A program made the translations under genes and the position numbers. DNA of 64,000 nucleotides from Maratus speciosus (Eukaryota > Arthropoda > Arachnida > Araneae > Salticidae): assembly GCA_963932465.1 (NCBI GenBank), contig OZ010786.1, positions 600,762,038 to 600,826,037 on the forward strand, written 5' to 3'. Below the pieces are notes generated by a model. It worked only from the letters and a program-made list of their open reading frames with translations. It had not been told where the DNA came from and did no database searches. The first letter of the stretch is position 1. Every line of letters starts with the position of its first letter. Shown piece after piece: positions 34,776 to 45,433 of the stretch.

Positions 34776-35201
34776 GAGAAAAAAAAGCGATATTACAATT
34801 TTTTAAAAATATTTATGTGAGATATGATAATGTTGCGAAAACTCAGCGTCAGTACAAATCAACTTCATTTTTGCCTTATGAAAAGTTTTACAGCATTTAC
34901 TATGTAGCAGTACATTACATTCACTACACATAGTTAGCTACAATATCCTTATCTTGAATTGCTCAATTTTATTTCATTCTTTAAGTGCATCTATGAACAC
35001 AAACTGAAATTTATCGATAAAAATTTTCAAAACATTCCGTACTACTTTATTCCTATTTCTATTTTTTTTACACCTCGAATCAATTAACATTTCAATTAAC
35101 ATAATAATTTTTCTTGAAAATAAAGTCATATGTACAGTAGCTGGCAAAAAATTTGAGACGATATGTTTTTCTGTCTTAATTTTTTCAGTAAGTAAAATTT
35201 C
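34776..35201. other. AT-rich spacer
   Basis: Nothing is recognised. Confidence 0.5.
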
Positions 35202-35205
35202 TTAA

Positions 35206-35530
35206 CACGTTCGCTGCCAAAGCTGAGATGGTGCATTTGTTCATACACGCCAAGACCATATCTGCAATTTAGTACTTTTAAATTATTTTCTGTTTTATTA
35301 TTTAAGTACTATATATATGACGAATTACTTTTAGCAACAAATAAATTCACACGAGTATGCTCGTTGTTGGCATATGAAACATGATTGGCATATGATGATT
35401 GTAGGTATTTTCTATGGCAGTGCTCGCAATCGGTGGTTTAGATAAGAAGATCAATAACGAGTTATCTCGTAGCTGTCAAGGAAACCCAGTTTGCCAACTA
35501 CGAGTATTCTCCTAAATGGCAGCGATCGTG
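35206..35530. mobile_element. TTAA MITE, family 2 (325 bp)
   Basis: TTAA at 35202-35205 and TTAG at 35531-35534 flank inverted ends cacgttcgctgcca and tggcagcgatcgtg. It differs from family 1. A very short relative with cactttcgctgcc ends is at 59570. Confidence 0.75.
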
Positions 35531-35724
35531 TTAGAGATGTAAATTAGTAATTTGTAGCTTTAGTTATCCTACATGGTGCACAACTAACGATATGTGTGAT
35601 AAATGTTAGTTTAAAAAATACCAAACGTGAAATTGAAAAGTTGAAAACAGATGTTTTGAAACGATCGGACAAAATTCAAATTTTTAATACTTGACTTAAA
35701 TACATGTGATATTATCACACACAC

Positions 35725-35800
35725 AAGGGCTCTGTTAACTGAGTAGTAAGAGCAGAGGAATTCCACGCAGAAGATGTAGGTTCGAATCCCGTCCCTGGCT
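35725..35800 (+). tRNA. tRNA-like sequence (pseudo-tRNA or SINE head)
   Basis: An A-box-like taactgagtagtaagagc and an exact B box ggttcgaatcc are spaced as in a tRNA, with ttccacgcagaag where the anticodon arm should be. The D stem gctc/gagc can form, but the acceptor stem pairs poorly (about 4-5 of 7). It is therefore a decayed tRNA or a tRNA-derived SINE 5' end. I do not claim a functional anticodon. Confidence 0.4.
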
Positions 35801-35936
35801 TTTAAATTACATTTTCTTTAATAAAAAGCAGAAAACCAACGTTTAAAATGCACTATGCATGTTGTATTTATAAGAAATTGACGAAACCCGTCCAGTCTGC
35901 AAAGCATTTTAATTCCAACTCTAATACTTCAGATGT

Positions 35937-36240
35937 GTTGCCATTTTCCCTAAAATCAGTCAGCAAGTTGCTAAAATCTTAAGAAGGTTTGATTTTAATG
36001 TTATTTTTTCTCCTGTTAATAAAATCATTTTTTCAAATCTCAAACACCCCGTTGATTGTCTAGATAACTGGGGTATTTACCAAATCTCTTGTCAGTGTGG
36101 TCTTTCTTATATTGGCCAAACTCAAAACGTGCTCTTAGATTTCGTTTAAAAGAGCATGAAGGTTATGTTAAAAATCAGGAGCTTTATTGAGCCTCTATTG
36201 CTCAATATTGTTGGTCTTTTTAACATAGGTTCATTTTTCC
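35937..36240 (+). pseudogene. Penelope-type GIY-YIG endonuclease remnant
   Basis: One frame reads AKILRRFDFNVIFSPVNKII, then DCLDNW, GIYQISCQCGLSYIGQTQ. It meets a stop after LLDFV (~36147) and continues in another frame as RALRFRLKEHEGYV. This is the order seen at the C-terminus of Penelope-like retroelements: a linker with FxPxNK, a GIY…YIG motif preceded by a CxC-type finger, and an R..LR.RL.EH catalytic helix. The upstream reverse transcriptase is absent, so this is a 5'-truncated copy, as usual for the class. It is separate from the reverse-transcriptase fragments at 44 and 53 kb, which show no GIY-YIG. Confidence 0.75.
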
Positions 36241-37207
36241 CTCAGCCATCATTATCCAAAAATTATGCTGCTTTTCATGTATTATTTGTGCATTTTAAAC
36301 GTTGGTTTTCTGCTTTTAAATATTGTTGCACAAAGGTTTTATTCGCTAATTTTATACATTTTCTTTGTTTCGTTTCTATACGAGCTGTATACAAATGATT
36401 TTATAATTTCGATAACTTTGCGCAGATATGCAAATCAATTATTTTACGTAGTCATGTTCCCAGAATGTTCTAGAATATGCAATGCTTCATATATAAAGCA
36501 CGAAACAACCCGGCACCACAACTGGGTTGTTGTATGCGAAACTCACTCGCTTAATCCTTAAAGCATTAGAATTCTACTTCGTACGTGAAAATCTTAATGT
36601 TAGTATCTGTATCAATTTCAGTATGAAGGCAAAGAAAAATACGTCTCAAAACTTTTGGTAGCTACTGAACAATATGTGATAATAAATTTGTTGAAAAAAG
36701 TGTTCTCAATAAAATAAAAAAAATCAAAACATAATGTTGCGAAAATGCATTTATTGGGTTTATGGGGCATTTTATTGGGTAAAGTAAACAAACAAATAAT
36801 TAGTGAAACTCATTTGAGTCATATGTAATGCTTTAAACCTTTTTGTGATCACATAGTTAAATGATAATGAATTTTATCACTCATGCAAGACAAAATCTTT
36901 TCAGTTATTGTGTTTTTGAAGGAAATGGAAAAAGTTACTTTTTCAAAAACCACGTCATTAATAAATGAATGACTAAAATTTCTAGTATTATATAGAAATT
37001 GTATTTAAGTATTTCATACGTTCCATTCGATAATAAAATGAATTTTTGCATAGTGTTTTTTATTTAGTGTGATAAAGTTTGTATTACTTAGTAAATATAT
37101 AATGCATACTTAGCTATTTCGTAGAAGCAATAAGTTTTATTGAGTAATTTATTTTTAACAATCTATCTCAATAATGTAAAATTAAATTATTGTTATACAT
37201 ATATATA
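36241..37207. other. AT-rich spacer
   Basis: Two open stretches at 36156-36561 are AT-rich, overlap each other and match nothing I know. Otherwise nothing is seen. Confidence 0.45.
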
Positions 37208-37230
37208 CAGTGTGTCCGTAAAGTCATGAT

Positions 37231-38895
37231 CAGGGTTGGCAGGTTTTTGACACATGTCAGTTTTTGACAATTTAAACTGCGGGTTTTTGACCGCCATGTC
37301 AAAGGGTTTTTGACATGGCGGTTTAACGCCATGTCAAAAACCCTTTGTCAGAAACCTCGTCAAAAACCTCAAATACTTACAGTGATCTGTAAAATTTCAC
37401 ATTAAATGTCACACATTAGATGTAATATTTAAAATTCACTATTACTGTAATTGTATAATTAGTATATAGTATTAGTAATAATTACAGAGTTGGCAGGTTT
37501 TTGACATGTGTCAGTTTATGTCGGGTTTAAACCATAATTTAAACCGTCATGTCAAAAACCTCAAATACTAAATTAATCTGTAAAAATTCAAATTAAATGT
37601 CACACATGACAACATTACATGTAATATTTTAAATTCACTCTTACTGTGTATCAGTAATTAGTACATAATAAAGTATTATTGTTAAGTACGACTTTTTAAC
37701 AGGGTAAAATTTTTATTTAATTTTTTTTTTTTTTTTTTTGTAAAATTTGTGTTTTTCTAAAAAGTAGACATTAAGCTCACCTGAGCTGTACATTTTTTCT
37801 CTTACTTAAAATCGTTTTAATTTCGCTTACTTTTGAGAGCTTAAAGCATTAGCTAGCTTTTTTTTTATGGGGGGAAAAAAACTTAGAAAAGTGTAGATTT
37901 TTTTGTATATATAACAAGATAATGTGCATCAATGTTATTCTAGTCTAGGCAATAACCATTCCATTCAAAATTGAAATTGGATTATTAATTTTAAACATTT
38001 ACAAAATAAGAGAAGTAATTAAAAAAAAAAAAAGCTTAAAGTCAAAATCTTTTTAAAACATGCTTTCTTTCAATATATAAAAATGTTTTCGATTTTAAAA
38101 CTGAACAAAATTGGCTCGGTCATCTAAAAGAAAATTCCTGATATTGAAAAAGTGCATAATAGAAGGGATCAAATCATGAAAATATACCATTGTTTGGCTT
38201 ATACTTTGCATCCCAACCATCAGGGGCAAGGGTTGACTGCTGTATCAGTTGGTTCAGCTCGCGCTTGAGCTACGGAGAGAGTTTATGGATGCTTACCCAC
38301 ACTGATTGCGTATGAAGCTAAAGTATCCCCTTTCCAAATCTTCTTATTTCAGTGCTTTAGGGAGGACTCCATTGTTTGGTGGAAAGGTATCACTAAATGC
38401 AACAGCTTTTTGAGCCTGCTTCAAAACTTGCTCATCTAGCAATACTTTTGCTATCAAGTCCTACTAGCTCAGCATCAATTAAGAGACGGACTATTTTCTA
38501 ACGCTTCATACATTCTAAACTCAAAAATCTTTTGTGTATAAATAAATGTGCTAAACACGTGGTGTGCTGCAGCATGCTGCAGGATAAAATTTATCCGGAT
38601 TATTTAATTGTACAAAATTATTTTCTTCTGGTTGAAAAATCAAAAAAAAAAAAAAATATATATATATATTTTATTGCAAATTATATATTTTTTAAATTAT
38701 TAAATTCCAATAAAAGATCATATAAATCATTGATTTATTTAATGTTTATCTATTGTTAAAATGTTTTAGCGTGTTACATGTATTTGGCAGTTTTGGACGG
38801 TTTAAACCAGTTTATGACAGTTTTCGACAGTTTAAACCAGTTTATGACAGTTTAAACCAGTTTTTGACGCTTGTCATGTCAAAAACTTAAACCTG
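37231..38895 (+). mobile_element. 1665-bp hAT element with 8-bp target duplication
   Basis: The target duplication gtcatgat is exact at 37223-37230 and 38896-38903. The ends are cagggttggcaggtttttga and the complement ending ...aacttaaacctg. Subterminal gtcaaaaacc and gtttaaaccagtttatgac motifs are repeated many times near both ends, as expected for transposase-binding sites. The interior keeps a broken hAT transposase. Confidence 0.9.
38107..38541 (+). pseudogene. hAT transposase C-terminal part, broken
   Basis: In one frame: HCLAYTLHPNHQGQGLT (~38185-38240), then EAKVSPFQIFLFQ, SIVWWKGI (~38365), FLSLLQNLL, and LLAQHQLRDGLFSNASYILN (~38460-38520). These correspond to the C-terminal third of hAT transposases, with the tryptophan pair of the WWK block and the dimerisation end (…LPASSA..ER.FS) degraded. 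Two in-frame stops are present. The N-terminal zinc finger and most of the RNase-H-like core are deleted, consistent with the short 1.67-kb element. Confidence 0.8.
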
Positions 38896-38999
38896 GTCAT
38901 GATGCACTTTTGACCGGTCGCAGGAAATCAGCAAAACAAGATGGAAATGTGAAAACTTCACCAAATAAAATAAAAACTCTCCAAGTTTCATACCTGTTC

Positions 39000-39137
39000 A
39001 GAGCATTTCGATGTGGCCTCCATTTGAAACAGAGAATCACAGGCGTTATTCACTCTGTTACACCAGACGTCCTTAACTGTGTATGGGAAGAACTTGTGTG
39101 TAGGGTAACAAATGAAGGCCACATCGAACTGCATTGA
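39000..39137 (+). pseudogene. C-terminal fragment of a mariner/IS630-type transposase
   Basis: The frame reads LKQRITGVIHSVTPDVLNCV, WEELVCRV and NEGHIELH, then a stop. This is the recognisable tail of a group of arthropod mariner-like transposases (…IT.E.L..VW..L..R…GHIE). It sits in the loop of F4, showing that the foldback derives from an autonomous element of that group. Only this tail is left. Confidence 0.6.
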
Positions 39138-39255
39138 ACAGGTATGAAACTTGGAGTGTTTTTATTTTATTGGGTGAAGATTTCACATTTCCATCTTGTT
39201 TCGTTGATTTCCTGTGACCGGTCAAAAGTGCAGCATGACTTTACAGACTCCACTG

Positions 39256-40059
39256 TATATAAATCTGTATTGATATTTCGAAAATATTTAATGTTATTTT
39301 CTTGATTTAAATTCGAAATTAAGAACAATCATTTGAAGACAATTATGAGAAATGTTTTTTTGTGTTAAAACCTTGCATAAAAATTCTATCAATAATAAGG
39401 TTCAGAGCATAAAATTATGAAAATAAATACAGTTTTCAGAATAATTGGTAAATAAAGTTTTACTTTGAAATATATGGATACAAATCTGAATTTGTGATAA
39501 TCTTGATTTGAGATAATCTAATTGTGGACCCTGAAAAGACAATGTTTTGAATAGTAATAGAGAAAAAAAATCCCACATCAACATTTATTAAGGCACTGTT
39601 TAATGTTATATGTACTGGATTTCTAAATGGTCTGTTGTTTACAATATTTTCAATAGAAATAACCTTCGAGGAAGGTTTCTGTGAAAGGATCAGGGTCCAT
39701 TAGCCGCGTTTTTGGCTCATGAAATAGACTAAAATTTGATTCTGTTATACTGACTTAATTATTTCACTTTTTAATATTAGAAAATATATATTGTACAATT
39801 TTAGCAATAGTTTTTGCACTTGGTTCAGATTTATATGACTTACTCAAGCTCAAAATTTGTATAATTCGCAGTTTTGATACAAAATACGCAATTTCTGCTA
39901 TTATTACCCCAATTATTTATATGAGCGCAATCGTGCAACACTTTCTTCTTGACATAATGGAACTTCCATTTAAGGAAGTTTTCTACTTAACGAAAGTTTC
40001 GACTGAACATTGACTTTGAACACCATTAACATGTAAATTAATCTCCATATTACGAAAAA
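39256..40059. other. spacer with a possible Tigger terminus
   Basis: cttaacgaaagtttcgactg at ~39987-40006 looks like the right-hand end of a Tigger-type terminal repeat, but no partner is found. The rest is AT-rich and featureless. Confidence 0.35.
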
Positions 40060-40688
40060 TATATTTTATATAACGAAGTTTATTCCACTTTCGTGCGTGT
40101 ACAACATTCAAACGGAGAGGTTGATGCTCCGATGGATGCATGAATTTATTTCAGAGGATTGTATGAAAATGAAATTATTTATTTCTTTAATCATTTGCAT
40201 TCAAAAGAAGAAATGCTAAAAGCCTTCGATATAATAAGAAGGGGATTCCAGTTTCACGAAAATGTTACAGATGAATTATTCGGATATTTACAAAAGTGCG
40301 AAAATTTGTATGAACAGTGTAATTTTTTTTTTCTTGTAAGAAACCTGTACAAAGTAATATTACAGACTTTTTTAAAGTTAAGAATTTCGAATACTAAGAT
40401 AAAAGAGAAAAGTTACGCTGCAATTCAGTTTTGTTTACCTCTCTTTATTATGGGTTTTTTAAAGACATTATACTAATTAATTTTTTCTTATATGTCTAAA
40501 TTACACTAAAAAATGTTACTGCCCGAATTAAAATACATTTTCCCAATGTTTCCATTTTATGTGCATTTTCCATTTTATGCATGAGTATTTTATTATACAA
40601 ATTTCATGAATTCAAGTTGATTTCTGTTTAACGAATTTTCTTCATAACGAAGTGTTTGTGTGTAACGATGAGAATGGGAGTTTTCCTG
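40060..40688 (+). mobile_element. Tigger-type 3' fragment
   Basis: The right end ttttcctg followed by TA at 40689, and the subterminal cataacgaagtg and gtaacgatgagaatgggag, are in the style of Tigger terminal repeats. A coding remnant lies at 40150-40476. The 5' half is missing. Confidence 0.4.
40150..40476 (+). pseudogene. Tigger-like transposase C-terminal tail
   Basis: The open frame has HSKEEMLKAFDIIRRGFQFH then VTDELFGYLQKCENLYEQ, which resembles the helical C-terminal extension of Tigger transposases after the DDE domain. After ~40320 the frame is AT-rich and no longer similar. No catalytic region is left. The assignment is supported by the adjacent Tigger-like terminus but is only moderately sure. 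Confidence 0.4.
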
Positions 40689-41528
40689 TATTATAAAACA
40701 CATCAAAATATACAAAATATGTTAAAATAAAAGTGTTACAAAACTGCGCTCATACTAAAATATTAAAAATAGAGAGTTAAGTAACTGAATTCCTTCACGT
40801 CACTTATTTAATCATGGAATCTCTTAAATTAAACATTGTTCAGATTCATATACGGAAATAATGGTAGATATTTTGAATAAAAAATCGCGGTAACTTGGCA
40901 ACACTGCGACTTATAAGTAGCCACAAGGATCCTACAAATCAAGAAATAATGTAAAAATAATTTTCAAGAAAAAAACAAAACAAAAATTTTAATAAATTTA
41001 GAGGTACATTATTCTGAGAGGTGACCTATCTTAAAAAAATTATTGTGGAAGGGCCCTTAATCGTGTTTATAATTTAAAAAATAACAAAACATGAAAATAA
41101 TATTGTTTTTAAAGAAAACAATATGATGAAAATAATATTTATTTTAAAGAAAGCAACCTTTAAAATCTGATTTTATTTTTAAGAAAAGTTAGCAACAGGA
41201 AACATGATATAGGGCGACAAGAAACCCTTAAAAGGGCAACATGACGCCCGCGGGCACCTCATTGGACAGTCCTGGTTTATAACACATAGCAATAATATTT
41301 TTCATATTCCTTAAAAAGATTCATTTTAGATCCTTTTACTAAAAAAAAAAATAATTTAAATTTTTTTTAATATAACGCATTGCTATCAGTTAATTCGAAA
41401 ATTCTTTTAAATACATTTTATACTTATATGAGCTTATACTTATATGTAATCATATTTCGCTAGTTAGAAATTTGGTGTATTCCTAAAAGTCTGTTACATC
41501 TAACTCTTTCCTTAAACCATATTTAAAA
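40689..41528. other. AT-rich spacer
   Basis: No gene is seen. A GC-richer patch near 41210-41265 (gggcaacatgacgcccgcgg) is unassigned. Confidence 0.45.
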
Positions 41529-42082
41529 GTCCTTCCGGCCAGTGCCGGGAGGAAGAGGTAGCTTTCATATTCCTTATTTTAAAAAAGCCAACTTATATTA
41601 TTCAAACACACGAAGCTCAATTAAGTGGAAACCGAATGTAGGAGATTCAATACTAATTTTTATCAATACTAAATCATTATGAATGAGAATTTCGCGAAAT
41701 TAGTCAGCTTTATCCAAGCTGCTTTTATTTAAAGTAACTTACATTTGGCTGCCAAATTCGGCGATTTCTTAAAGTGCCTGCCATTTTAAGACAAGATGGT
41801 GGATGAGGCTAACCAGTGAACTTGGTCGAGACCTTAGTAATTGCTGTGCACATGCTCCTCACATCGGAATCGGTTGATATATACGAGTGCTGTCGCAGGC
41901 AAAAAATCAGATTTTTACAAATGTCACCCACGTTAGAAATTGAAACTGCTATATCTGAGCCATTTTTTAAGATAAAGACAAGCAAAAAAAGCTCCTGAAT
42001 CCTTATATCAAGGTCAAATACTTAAGAAAGAAACCTTTTTAAATTTCTAATTTTTTTGCACCTCACTTTAAATATAATTTTA
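41529..42082 (+). repeat. S module, forward (copy 1)
   Basis: It begins agtccttccggccagtgccg with an 8-bp GC hairpin (cttccggc/gccgggag, loop cagt). It continues through gaaaccgaatgtaggagatt, agctttatccaagctgcttt and a diverged array unit (gatgaggctaaccagtgaac). The same module is at 49740-50285 (+), 54301-54867 (-) and, partly, 48979-49199 (-). Confidence 0.85.
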
Positions 42083-42202
42083 GGTAGCTTTCATTACAAA
42101 AACCTACCTATTGCAGCCGTTCGGAGGAAAGCGATTTCAAAAAATTTTGGTATATTTTCATCGATCATGACCCCCAGACCCCGAAACCACCCTCCGTTCA
42201 AA

Positions 42203-42205
<3 letters not shown>
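42083..42205 (+). repeat. cap module, forward
   Basis: It contains aggtagctttcattac and acctacctattgcagccgtt, then catgacccccagaccccgaa. It runs straight into (TA)n. Further copies: 45297-45425 (+), 53876-54005 (-) and 56361-56492 (-). In the others the hairpin aggtagcttt/aaagctacct is perfect. Confidence 0.85.
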
Positions 42206-42288
<83 letters not shown>

Positions 42289-42302
42289 ATATATATATAT
42301 AT
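42206..42302. repeat. (TA)n microsatellite, ~97 bp
   Basis: This is the longest of several (TA)n tracts that punctuate the block (also 44971-45001, 47543-47577, 51772-51812, 53862-53875 and 56331-56363). Open frames across it are meaningless IY repeats. Confidence 0.95.
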
Positions 42303-44110
42303 AACCATTAATTAAACATAACCTTCCACCGTCAAATATTATGAATTAAAGCTGTAAGAATTAAAAAAAAAAAAAAATTAATATAAGAATTATTATGGAA
42401 GAAAAAGAAAAAAGTGGACACCGACAAAAATTGAAAAGCTTATACATTGAATTACGTTATCAAGGGCACAGAATTCAATGATATAAGCAAAATGGTTGTT
42501 TTCTGTGGGAAAAATAAGCTAAAGCTAAAAGTTATTTTCCCCTGTGCCCAAACAACCATAAAATCAAGTGAATTGATTAAAAATGAAAGCAGAATAGAAA
42601 CAAATAATATGAAATGGAAGAATCAATAAAACGTATTTAAATATTTATAGGATATAAAATATAAATAATAAACACCATACCGATTAATATTTCAGTATTT
42701 TACAAAAATCCACGCGCACATGGCTGCCAGTATATCAAAAAGATTAAGGTGAATAAAACAGTTAAGAAATCACAGTAAATGATACCAAAGGATGCAGTTA
42801 ATACATTTTGAAATAAAATTTGAAATACCTTGTTAAACACATTTAATCTAATATCAAATAAATAGATATTAATTACATTATTTAAAATGCACTATTAAAT
42901 TAATTAATAACAGTTTAACAATATCGTCAAAATTTAGCTAAAAATACCCCCTGGTGTATTAAATTATAACTGAAATGGAGCTAGAAAAATTAACAATTAG
43001 AGCTATCTTAAAGAGACAAATTTAGTGCTGCCATCTAGTATTACTTCTATTAAACAACTAACGCAAGATAAATATTTGTAAGCATTTGAATGTAAATAAC
43101 TGTATAAATAATTGTAAGCATTTGAATGTAAATAACTGTATAAACAGCAAAACCAAACATATCCTTATATATAGAGAATTATAAACCGAATATAAACCAC
43201 ACAATGTATTTAAAAACTATTGTAAATAAAATTTAAAAGCATACAATATATTCTATTAGCTAACTTATTTAAACTAAACTAAGAAATAAATAATTCTAGA
43301 ACATTGATAATATATAGCATATAGCTATATACTATAAAACAAAATAAAATTCAGTAATAATTAATATAAATAATTATTAAATATAAAAATTATTTTTTAT
43401 GAATTATATATCAGATATTTATAAAATGAACAGGAAATAAAAAACATGTGGAAGTAAATAGAAGGTTAAATGATACTTAAATACCCATTACTTAAAAAGC
43501 ACAAATATAGAGTGTGGATTATCTTCAGACATCCATAAAAAACCATAAAGTATGAATGTGGGACATTCAAAAACATTAAACCGATAATAAATATTAAAAA
43601 GAATAGAGTAATAATAATAAAAATAATTACCCAATTTTAATGCATGCAGTATAACTATATTTATATTATACATACTTATATGTATATTATTCACTATAAG
43701 AATGGCATACTATTAGTAATTAATATGATATTGTCCTTAGTAAATTTAAAATTTAATAACAAATAATTGTAAATTAGATTAATCAATAATTAGGCTAATT
43801 ATAATATTAATGAAATTCTCCAATTACATATAAAATATCAAATCAACATCCATATAAAATACGTAACAAAAATACAGTAATAATACAAGAGCCCCCATTT
43901 TTTTATATATATAATTAACCATTGCGTATTATCCAGACAACACCACCCTCCTCCGTACTCTAACATCTACCCACCCAACCAACCTATAATATTTTTTTAT
44001 ATTATTTTACAATTTTTAATTTTTTATAGATATTTTTTTATTTTATAATTTTTTTGTAATTTTGTTTACGCATGTGTTAATTTGTTTTAATAGATCATGT
44101 AAGAAAAGTA
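42303..44110 (-). repeat. non-coding 3' part of RT-bearing segment, copy 1
   Basis: This stretch, from taaccattaattaaacataa to the stop of the reverse-transcriptase frame, is repeated in the same orientation at 51812-53629. Shared landmarks are aagggcacagaattcaatga, gtgctgccatctagtattac, atgaatgtgggacattcaaa and caacaccaccctcctccgta. It lies 3' of the coding frame on the minus strand. Small indels are common between the copies. Confidence 0.8.
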
Positions 44111-44966
44111 CTAATTGTATATTAATGAATATATGAATTTTTTTGGAAAACCATGATTTAATGCATCATAAATTAGTTTTTTAATATTGTTAATTAGAGG
44201 AGAAGAACATAAACATTTTATTCTATATAAATGATTAAGTATTATATTCCGAAATACAGAATGATGTAGACAAGATTTAAAATTTGTAAATGTATTAACT
44301 TTGAATTTAAATTCTTTACGTTTGTCATATAAATCTGTGATTGTTTTATTGTCTTTGATTGTAATTTTAAGATCTAAGAAATTAATTGTATTGTTAGATA
44401 AAAGGTTTTCCGTTAATTCCAAATTAGTGGGATAATCAACTGGAAATCGAGTAATTGCAGATTGATCAGTATCAATTAAAATAATGTCATCAATATAACG
44501 ATATAAATGTAGATTATTATTAGTAAAATTACGTTCATAATGATATAAGTATAAGTCAGAGACTAAACTGGAAGTACAACCGCCTTGTGGTATACCGACA
44601 TGCTGTAAATATAAAGTATTATCTTGCAATATATAATTATTATAGATAATGAAGTTAGTTAAAGATTTAAAATATGCAATATCTATATTAGATGGTAATT
44701 CCAGTTTTTTATAATATTTTTTAAATAATGCATTTATAATTTTATGTAAATCTAATAGGTCTATATTATTAAAAAGATCTTTGAAGTCATATGTCGTTAT
44801 ATTATAAACACAATGAAGATTTTTTAAAATATTAACAAGTTGATAGCTATTTTTTATACAATGTGTATTATCATTATTTGTAGTAAGTACATATAATTGA
44901 TTAAGAATTTTTAAGAGAAGTGTATTGGCTTTATTATTATATGTATTACAACCAATAGTAACAGTC

Positions 44967-44967
<1 letters not shown>
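44111..44967 (-). pseudogene. reverse transcriptase fragment (motifs A-C), copy 1
   Basis: An open minus-strand frame runs from the (TA)n edge near 44967 to a TAG at 44111, ~285 codons with no internal stop and no obvious ATG start. It carries RT motif A as TYDFKDLFNNID (~44768-44805), motif B as GIPQGGCTSSLVSDLYLYHY (~44530-44605), and the catalytic box LYRYIDDIILID (~44470-44505), followed by INFLDLKITI and LYDKRKEFKFKV. The paired Asp of YIDD and the Asp of motif A are present, so the core is intact. The N-terminus is cut off by the microsatellite. No endonuclease, integrase or RNase H is seen. The clade is uncertain. The short post-YIDD region with FLDL recalls Penelope-like enzymes, but there is no GIY-YIG. 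Confidence 0.8.
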
Positions 44968-45001
<34 letters not shown>

Positions 45002-45003
<2 letters not shown>

Positions 45004-45296
45004 GACTTATGTCACACTGTAACTCTCGTATTTATGAACCGATTTGGATGTAATTCGGTATGTACATAGTATATACCAATGTCTCGACCGAGTTCGTTGG
45101 CCAGCTTCATGTGCCATTTTGTTTCAAAATGGCGGCCATTTAAAAATTTTTTAAAAATTTAAAATTTGAAAAGTGGTACCAAAAAATTGAAAATGGAAAA
45201 ATATTTTTTTCTTATGTATTTGACCTTTAAACAAAGATTTCGGAGCAGTTTTTGTTTCGTCTATATCTTAAAAAAATGGCTCAGTTATAGCATTTT
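45002..45296 (+). repeat. single ~326-bp array unit, forward
   Basis: It has the array landmarks cgaaccgatttggatg-like sequence, the dyad region gtatgtacatagtatatacc (one arm mutated), tctcgaccgagttcgttggc, caaaatggcggccattt and ggagcagtttttgtttcgtc. It ends directly in a cap module. Confidence 0.85.
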
Positions 45297-45425
45297 AGGT
45301 AGCTTTCATTACAAAAAGCTACCTATTGCAGCCGTTCGGAGGAAAGCGATTTCAAAAAATTTTGGTATATTTTCATCGATCATTACCCCCAGACCCCGAA
45401 ACCACCCTCCGTTCAAAAGTTGATA
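45297..45425 (+). repeat. cap module, forward (copy 2)
   Basis: Near-identical to 42083-42205, with a perfect aggtagcttt/aaagctacct hairpin. The following (TA)n is where the long-arm element is inserted. Confidence 0.85.
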
Positions 45426-45433
45426 TATATATA

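Larger units (their letters stand above)
37208..39255. mobile_element. mariner-related foldback F4, split by a hAT
   Basis: The ends cagtgtgtccgtaaagtcat and the complement of cagtggagtctgtaaagtca are both flanked by TA. The left arm is cut after aagtcatgat by the hAT element and resumes at 38896 (gcacttttgaccggtc). It pairs with the right arm 39135-39255 (ttgaacaggtatgaaacttg, gaccggtcaaaagtgc). A transposase C-terminal fragment sits in the loop. Without the hAT the element is ~380 bp. Confidence 0.85.

Noticed and set aside
35725..35800. Functional tRNA gene
   Set aside because: The acceptor stem pairs poorly and the anticodon arm is irregular. Kept only as a tRNA-like sequence.
38532..38759. 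75-codon open frame
   Set aside because: It overlaps the end of the broken hAT transposase and a poly-A/(TA) tract. AT-rich with no similarity.
42056..42304. Open reading frame ending in repeated IY residues
   Set aside because: It is read through a cap module and a (TA)n microsatellite.
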